A stretch of 10,257 bases of DNA from contig JAFBAD010000047.1 in the NCBI GenBank assembly GCA_019247975.1, positions 1 to 10,257 of the forward strand. The letters are read 5' to 3'. Positions 7,185 through 10,257 of the stretch are shown piece by piece. This stretch comes from Acidimicrobiia bacterium (lineage in GTDB: Bacteria; Actinomycetota; Acidimicrobiia; Acidimicrobiales; Iamiaceae). Position 1 is the first letter of the stretch. The number at the start of each line of letters is the position of its first letter. Under the pieces are notes generated by a model that made no database searches, had not been told where the DNA came from, and worked only from the letters and a program-made list of their open reading frames with translations. Made by a program: the position numbers and the translations under genes.

Positions 7185-7297
7185 TACTCCCGGTCGGGGA
7201 CCTCGCGGTCGGGGTGGTCGATCGCGATGTGGGCCTGCAGCTCCGCGACGTTCGGGAAGATCAGCTCGCAGAACGGGCAGTGGTGGGTGTCCGTCAC
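7181..7297 (-). CDS. 38-residue protein with one canonical C2H2 zinc finger
   Basis: A very small gene starting with GTG in a GTGA overlap with the MaoC stop, the same junction type as the gene before it. Read from the GTG, the protein is MTDTHHCPFCELIFPNVAEL (first 20 residues) and ends HPDREVPDREY. The finger fits the classical consensus exactly: Cys7-X2-Cys10-X3-Phe-X5-Leu-X2-His23-X4-His28. This is the eukaryotic-type spacing, not the wider Ros/MucR one. The tail is acidic and repeats PDRE. A single finger rarely binds DNA alone, so a role in protein contact, zinc binding or stabilising a partner is as likely as regulation. An ATG at 7306 would add three residues (MVA) and overlap MaoC more. 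Its place at the end of an acyl-CoA/steroid operon suggests a job tied to those enzymes, but its function is unknown. Confidence 0.8.
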   Translation of the reverse strand: MTDTHHCPFCELIFPNVAELQAHIAIDHPDREVPDREY

Positions 7298-7710
7298 GGC
7301 AACCATCTTGACAGCGCGTCGACGACGCAGGCGGGTGCGTCGGATCCTTCGAGCTCGACGGTGATGCGGATGCGGGTCTGCACGCCGTCGCCCACGTCGG
7401 TCACCTCGACCAGCTCGCCACCACCCCGGATGCGGCTGCCCACCTGCACCGGGCTGGGGAAGCGGACCTCGGCGGTCCCGTAGTTGACGCCCATCGACAC
7501 GCCCCGCACCTCAACGATCTGGGGCATGAAGAGGTTGGTGAGCGCGAGCGTGAGCCAGCCGTCGGCGGTGGCGGGCCCGCCGGTGGCGGCCGCGAACCGG
7601 TCGACCCGCTCCTGGTCGATCTCGATCCAGTCGCTCCAGCCGAGGTGCGTGCCCTCCGCCGCTCGCACCGCGTCGAGCCCGTCGAGGACGGTTGCCGCGG
7701 TCTCGGTCAC
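7294..7710 (-). CDS. MaoC-like hot-dog protein lacking the hydratase active-site loop
   Basis: 138 residues, close to a single hot-dog domain. The opening GTHLGWSDWIEIDQERVDRF (20-39) and the later VSMGVNYGTAEVRFPSPVQV (71-90) and ACVVDALSR (127-135) are strongly MaoC-like. In active MaoC hydratases a segment with the catalytic Asp and His (pattern GDxxxxH, followed by a Gly-rich turn and HG) sits between the 'RFAxATG' helix and the 'LTLxL' helix. Here these are joined directly by GGPATADGW (44-52), about 20 residues short, with neither residue present. The only histidine in the whole protein is His22. It is therefore probably not a hydratase by itself. It may be a CoA-binding or structural partner of another hot-dog subunit, as MaoC-like subunits pair in the ChsH1-ChsH2 steroid hydratase (inference). 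The frame is intact, the GTG start overlaps the upstream stop by GTGA, and the reading shows no frameshift. Confidence 0.85.
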   Translation of the reverse strand: MTETAATVLDGLDAVRAAEGTHLGWSDWIEIDQERVDRFAAATGGPATADGWLTLALTNLFMPQIVEVRGVSMGVNYGTAEVRFPSPVQVGSRIRGGGELVEVTDVGDGVQTRIRITVELEGSDAPACVVDALSRWLP

Positions 7711-8486
7711 GGGTGCTGCGAGGAGACGGACACGACCTCGCCGGTCATGTACGACGAGTAGTCGCTGGCCAGGAAGACGATCACGTTCGCCACCTCCCAC
7801 GGCTCGGCGTAGCGGCCGAACGCCTCCCGCTCGGTCAGCTCGGCGAGCAGCTCCTCGGTGGTGACCTTCGAGAGGAACGGGTGCATGGCGAGGCTCGGCG
7901 CGACTGCGTTGATGCGGATGCCGTCCGGCGCCGCCTCGATCGCCGCGCAGCGGGTGAGGGCCATCACCCCGGCCTTCGCCGCGGCGTAGTGGGCCTGGCC
8001 TTCCTGCGCGCGCCAGCCCACCACCGACGCGTTGTTGACGATCACGCCCGATCCCCGCTCGGTCATCGGCACGAGGGCGGCGCGCATGCAGCGCATCGTG
8101 CCGGTGAGCGTGACGTCGATGACCTTCGACCACTGCTCGTCGGTCATCTCTGCGAGCGTCGCGGTGCCACCGAGGCCCGCGTTGTTCACCCACGTGTCGA
8201 TCTGGCCGAGGTGCTCGAGCGCGGCGGCGACGAGGGCCTGCACGTCGTCCTCGGAGGTCACGTCGCAGCGCTGCGCGTGGGGACGTGAGCCGGTGGCCTC
8301 CTCCAGCGCGTCGACGGTCTCGCCGAGACGGCGTTCGTGGGCGTCGCTGATCAGCACCCGTGCGCCTTCCTCGAGCGCACGGCGGGCGACCGCGGAGCCG
8401 ATGCCGGTGCCGGCCGCGGCGGTCACGACCACCCCGCGATCGGCGAGCAGACCGTGGCCGGGGACGTAGTCGGGTGGATTGGTCAT
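7707..8486 (-). CDS. ipdF: Short-chain dehydrogenase, IpdF-like (steroid C/D-ring catabolism)
   Basis: 259 residues, classical SDR. Cofactor motif TAAAGTGIG (22-30), NNAG (101-104), catalytic Ser154 in NNASVVGW, Tyr167 and Lys171 in HYAAAKAG. Asp48 after the second strand (LISDAH) favours NAD over NADP. The protein matches my memory of Mycobacterium tuberculosis Rv3559c (IpdF) in distinctive blocks: GHGLL near the start, VTAAAGTGIGSA, ISD-HERRLGET, NNASV-GWRAQ and ASDYSSY-TGEV-SVS-QHP at the end. IpdF acts on a 5-hydroxy-methyl-oxo-hexahydro-indene-carboxyl-CoA during breakdown of the last two steroid rings. In M. tuberculosis the gene is next to fadE30, and here the same order is kept. The ATG overlaps the dehydrogenase stop (ATGA) and the stop overlaps the MaoC start (GTGA). 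The exact substrate is inferred from similarity. Confidence 0.88.
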   Translation of the reverse strand: MTNPPDYVPGHGLLADRGVVVTAAAGTGIGSAVARRALEEGARVLISDAHERRLGETVDALEEATGSRPHAQRCDVTSEDDVQALVAAALEHLGQIDTWVNNAGLGGTATLAEMTDEQWSKVIDVTLTGTMRCMRAALVPMTERGSGVIVNNASVVGWRAQEGQAHYAAAKAGVMALTRCAAIEAAPDGIRINAVAPSLAMHPFLSKVTTEELLAELTEREAFGRYAEPWEVANVIVFLASDYSSYMTGEVVSVSSQHP

Positions 8487-9676
8487 GGCTTGGGCTCCCG
8501 GGGTAGGCCGAGCGCACGCTCGCCGATGAGGTTGCGCTGGATCTCGTTCGACCCGGCGTAGATCGTGTCCGCCCGGGTGAAGAGGAAGAGGCGTTGCAGG
8601 GCCGTCAGCTCGTAACCCGGCTCGGGCTCAGCGAGGTCGGCGTGCGCGCCCAGCACGTCCATGGCGAGGTTGCCGAGCTCGCGGTGCCAGGTCGCCCAGT
8701 AGAGCTTGGCGATCATCGCCTCGCGAGGCAGCTCGGCCCCGGTCACCTTGGACAGGACGCGGAGCGCGTTCCAACGCATGATCCGCAGGCCGATCCACAT
8801 GTCTGCGATCCGCTGGCGCAACACGGGCTCGTCGAGCCGTCCGGTCTTGCGGGCCAGCTCGACCACGCGGCGCAGCTCGTTCTCGAACTGGAGCTGCTGG
8901 CCGAGCGTCGACGCACCCCGCTCGAACGCGAGCGTGCCCATCGCGACGGTCCACCCGTTGCCCTCACCGCCGACGACGTTGGTCGCGGAAGTACGGGCTC
9001 CGTCGAAGAAGACCTCGTTGAACTCCGAGGTGCCGGTGACCTGGCGGATGGGCCGGATCTCGATGCCGTCCTGGCGCATCGGAACGAGCAGGTACGAGAG
9101 ACCCTGGTGCTTCTTCGCCGGATCGCTCGGCGGCGCGGTGCGGGCGAGCACGAAGCACCACTCCGCCCAGTGGGCCAGCGACGTCCACACCTTCTGGCCG
9201 GAGATGACCCAGTCGTCGCCGTCGCGCTCGGCGCGGGTGGAGACGTTGGCCAGGTCCGACCCTGCGTTCGGCTCGGAGTAGCCCTGGCACCAGAGCTCGG
9301 TGCCGTCGAGGATGCGCGGCAGGAAGCGGGCGCGCTGGTCGTCGTCGCCGAAGGCGCCGATCGTCGGGCCGGCCAGGCCCTCGCCCACGATGCCCACCCG
9401 CCCGGGTCCCTCGGCGCGGGCGTACTCCTCGAACCAGATGACCTGCTGGGGCAGGCTCAGCCCGCGGCCGCCGTGCTCGGCGGGCCAGCCGACGCCGATC
9501 CAGCCGGCCTCGCCGAGCGCGCGCTCCCAGGCGAAGCGCTCCTCGAACAGCGCGTGTTCGTCGCCGGGACCGCCGCGGCCTCGCACTCCGGCGAACGCGC
9601 CGGTCAGCTGCTCGGTCAACCAGGTGCGGGCCTCGAGCCGGAACGCCTCGTCCTGCTCGTCGAAACGGAGGTCCAT
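8483..9676 (-). CDS. fadE30: Acyl-CoA dehydrogenase, FadE30-like
   Basis: 397 residues, FAD-dependent, about the length of Mycobacterium FadE30. Visible ACAD features: GVGWPAEHGG (61-70), the CQGYSEPNAGSDLANVSTRA region (130-149) and the flavin-contact WVISGQKVWTS (156-166), the middle-domain block TSEFNEVFFDG, and the C-terminal RADTIYAGSNEIQRNLI (368-384). At the position where many ACADs carry the catalytic Glu (YEG) this protein has Tyr373-Ala374-Gly375. Glu252 in LAFERG aligns with the alternative catalytic Glu of isovaleryl-CoA dehydrogenase-type enzymes and is the likely base. FadE30 is assigned to dehydrogenation of the propionyl-CoA side chain of a steroid-derived indanone. The following ipdF-like gene supports this, but ACAD substrates are hard to predict. 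The ATG at 9676 has no clear ribosome-binding site, so the message may be leaderless or nearly so. It is the first gene of the operon. Confidence 0.85.
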   Translation of the reverse strand: MDLRFDEQDEAFRLEARTWLTEQLTGAFAGVRGRGGPGDEHALFEERFAWERALGEAGWIGVGWPAEHGGRGLSLPQQVIWFEEYARAEGPGRVGIVGEGLAGPTIGAFGDDDQRARFLPRILDGTELWCQGYSEPNAGSDLANVSTRAERDGDDWVISGQKVWTSLAHWAEWCFVLARTAPPSDPAKKHQGLSYLLVPMRQDGIEIRPIRQVTGTSEFNEVFFDGARTSATNVVGGEGNGWTVAMGTLAFERGASTLGQQLQFENELRRVVELARKTGRLDEPVLRQRIADMWIGLRIMRWNALRVLSKVTGAELPREAMIAKLYWATWHRELGNLAMDVLGAHADLAEPEPGYELTALQRLFLFTRADTIYAGSNEIQRNLIGERALGLPREPKP

Positions 9677-9761
9677 GCGGTCGGCGAGCGTACCTGACGC
9701 CCCGTCAGATCCCGGAGCCCGCGCCTGCCCGTCGTGACGCGGAGCGCCGTAGCCTGACGGC
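9677..9761. promoter_or_regulatory. Divergent promoter region between fadE30-like operon and msrA
   Basis: An 85-bp spacer that must drive both the steroid operon leftward and msrA rightward. No clear -10/-35 elements are visible, and neither gene has a strong ribosome-binding site. It carries the inverted repeat at 9694-9708 and a lone CTGACG half-site at 9754-9759, directly before the msrA ATG. Confidence 0.45.
9694..9708. promoter_or_regulatory. Perfect inverted repeat CTGACG-CCC-CGTCAG, candidate TetR-type operator
   Basis: Two perfect 6-bp arms separated by 3 bp, ending 18 bp upstream of the dehydrogenase start codon (the nearer arm begins at 9694). Size and symmetry fit an operator of a TetR-family repressor, common controllers of acyl-CoA genes in actinobacteria. 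It does not match the KstR (AAC-GTT type) or KstR2 (CAAG-CTTG type) motifs of mycobacterial steroid genes. No regulator gene is in the window, so the binding protein is unknown. Confidence 0.55.
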
Positions 9762-10257
9762 ATGCTCTTCTCCCGCGCGAAGTCCGAGATGCCCGACCCG
9801 TCGGACGCGCTGCCGGGCCGCTCGGAGACGATGCCGGTGCCGGACGCGCACGACGTGCTCGGCGTGCCGATCACGCCCCCGTTCCCCGAGGGCAGCCAGC
9901 AGATCGTCTTCGGCATGGGCTGCTTCTGGGGCGCGGAGCGCCTCTTCTGGCAGACCCCTGGCGTGATCACCACCGCAGTGGGCTACGCGGGCGGGTTCAC
10001 GCCGAACCCGACCTATGAAGAGGTCTGCTCGGGCCGCACCGGCCACACCGAGGCCGTGCTCGTCGTGTTCGACCCCGAGAAGGTCAGCTACGAGACGTTG
10101 CTGCGCACGTTCTGGGAGAACCACGACCCGACGCAGGGCATGCGGCAGGGCAACGACGCCGGCACGCAATATCGTTCCGGCATCTACACCTTCTCGCCGG
10201 CACAGAAGAAAGCGGCGGAAGAGTCGAAGGCGATGTTCGGCAAGGCCTTGGCATCGA
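9762..10257 (+). CDS. msrA: Peptide methionine (S)-S-oxide reductase MsrA, C-terminus beyond window
   Basis: Repairs methionine-S-sulfoxide in proteins and free methionine after oxidative damage, with electrons from thioredoxin. The 165 codons present run without a stop to the window edge. Catalytic Cys54 sits in GMGCFWGAERLFW. Other family blocks follow: GYAGGFTPNPTYEEVCSG, GHTEAV, FWENHDPTQGMRQGND and GTQYRSGIY. The N-terminal extension with DALPGR and MPVP, and the whole layout, follow the longer E. coli-type MsrA (about 212 residues) rather than the short form. So about 45-50 residues, including the expected recycling cysteines, should lie past the edge. The ATG at 9762 fits that length; its ribosome-binding site is weak. 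It is divergent from the steroid operon, and a functional link is not evident. Confidence 0.96.
   Translation, partial: MLFSRAKSEMPDPSDALPGRSETMPVPDAHDVLGVPITPPFPEGSQQIVFGMGCFWGAERLFWQTPGVITTAVGYAGGFTPNPTYEEVCSGRTGHTEAVLVVFDPEKVSYETLLRTFWENHDPTQGMRQGNDAGTQYRSGIYTFSPAQKKAAEESKAMFGKALAS

Noticed and set aside
7191..7214. Direct repeat CGGTCGGGG (7191-7199 and 7206-7214) as a regulatory repeat
   Set aside because: It lies in the zinc-finger coding sequence and is explained by the repeated PDRE in the protein tail.
8594..9697. A 367-codon plus-strand frame opposite the acyl-CoA dehydrogenase
   Set aside because: The dehydrogenase motifs are on the minus strand. The plus frame has no coherent domain.
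1..10257. CRISPR arrays, tRNA or rRNA genes, insertion sequences, phage genes
   Set aside because: I saw no regularly spaced repeats, no transposase or integrase motifs and no RNA-gene signatures. The window is almost entirely explained by protein genes.

Overview
The window is very GC-rich, densely packed DNA with strong G/C preference at third codon positions, GTG and TTG starts, and stop/start overlaps. This and the protein families point to an actinobacterium. The steroid-ring genes resemble those of mycobacteria and other steroid degraders, and the signalling genes look like those common in Acidimicrobiia-type actinobacteria. The lineage is an inference, because no rRNA or tRNA is present.

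Left block (1-5189, minus strand, read right to left): a response regulator fused to a class III nucleotide cyclase, then a LolD/MacB-type ABC ATPase, a multi-pass membrane histidine kinase with GAF and DesK/NarX-type catalytic domains, and an FtsX-like permease that runs off the left edge. The last three genes are tightly coupled (1-nt gap, then an 11-bp overlap). The kinase and the regulator-cyclase are the only two-component parts here and are a plausible pair.

Centre (5326-7184, plus strand, divergent from the cyclase): a protein with an unrecognised N-terminal region and a C-terminal cyclic-nucleotide-binding domain, then a metallo-beta-lactamase-fold hydrolase of the PhnP/class II phosphodiesterase kind whose start codon overlaps the previous stop. 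With the cyclase, these give a candidate compact second-messenger circuit: kinase senses, receiver-cyclase synthesises, cNMP protein reads out, hydrolase may degrade. The cyclase has Gln where the adenine-selecting Lys normally sits, and the receptor has Arg-Thr where cAMP sites usually have Arg-Ala or Arg-Ser, so the nucleotide may not be plain cAMP.

Right block (7181-9676, minus strand): an acyl-CoA dehydrogenase like FadE30, a short-chain dehydrogenase like IpdF, a MaoC-like hot-dog protein lacking the hydratase active-site loop, and a 38-residue protein with a textbook C2H2 zinc finger. All three junctions are 4-base ATGA or GTGA overlaps, so this is one translationally coupled operon, probably for steroid C/D-ring catabolism. 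The zinc-finger gene ends in the same CTAG that ends the oncoming hydrolase gene, so the two converging operons have no gap.

Far right (9762 to edge, plus strand): msrA, methionine sulfoxide reductase, cut by the window end. The short spacer between msrA and the dehydrogenase operon carries a perfect inverted repeat resembling a TetR-type operator.
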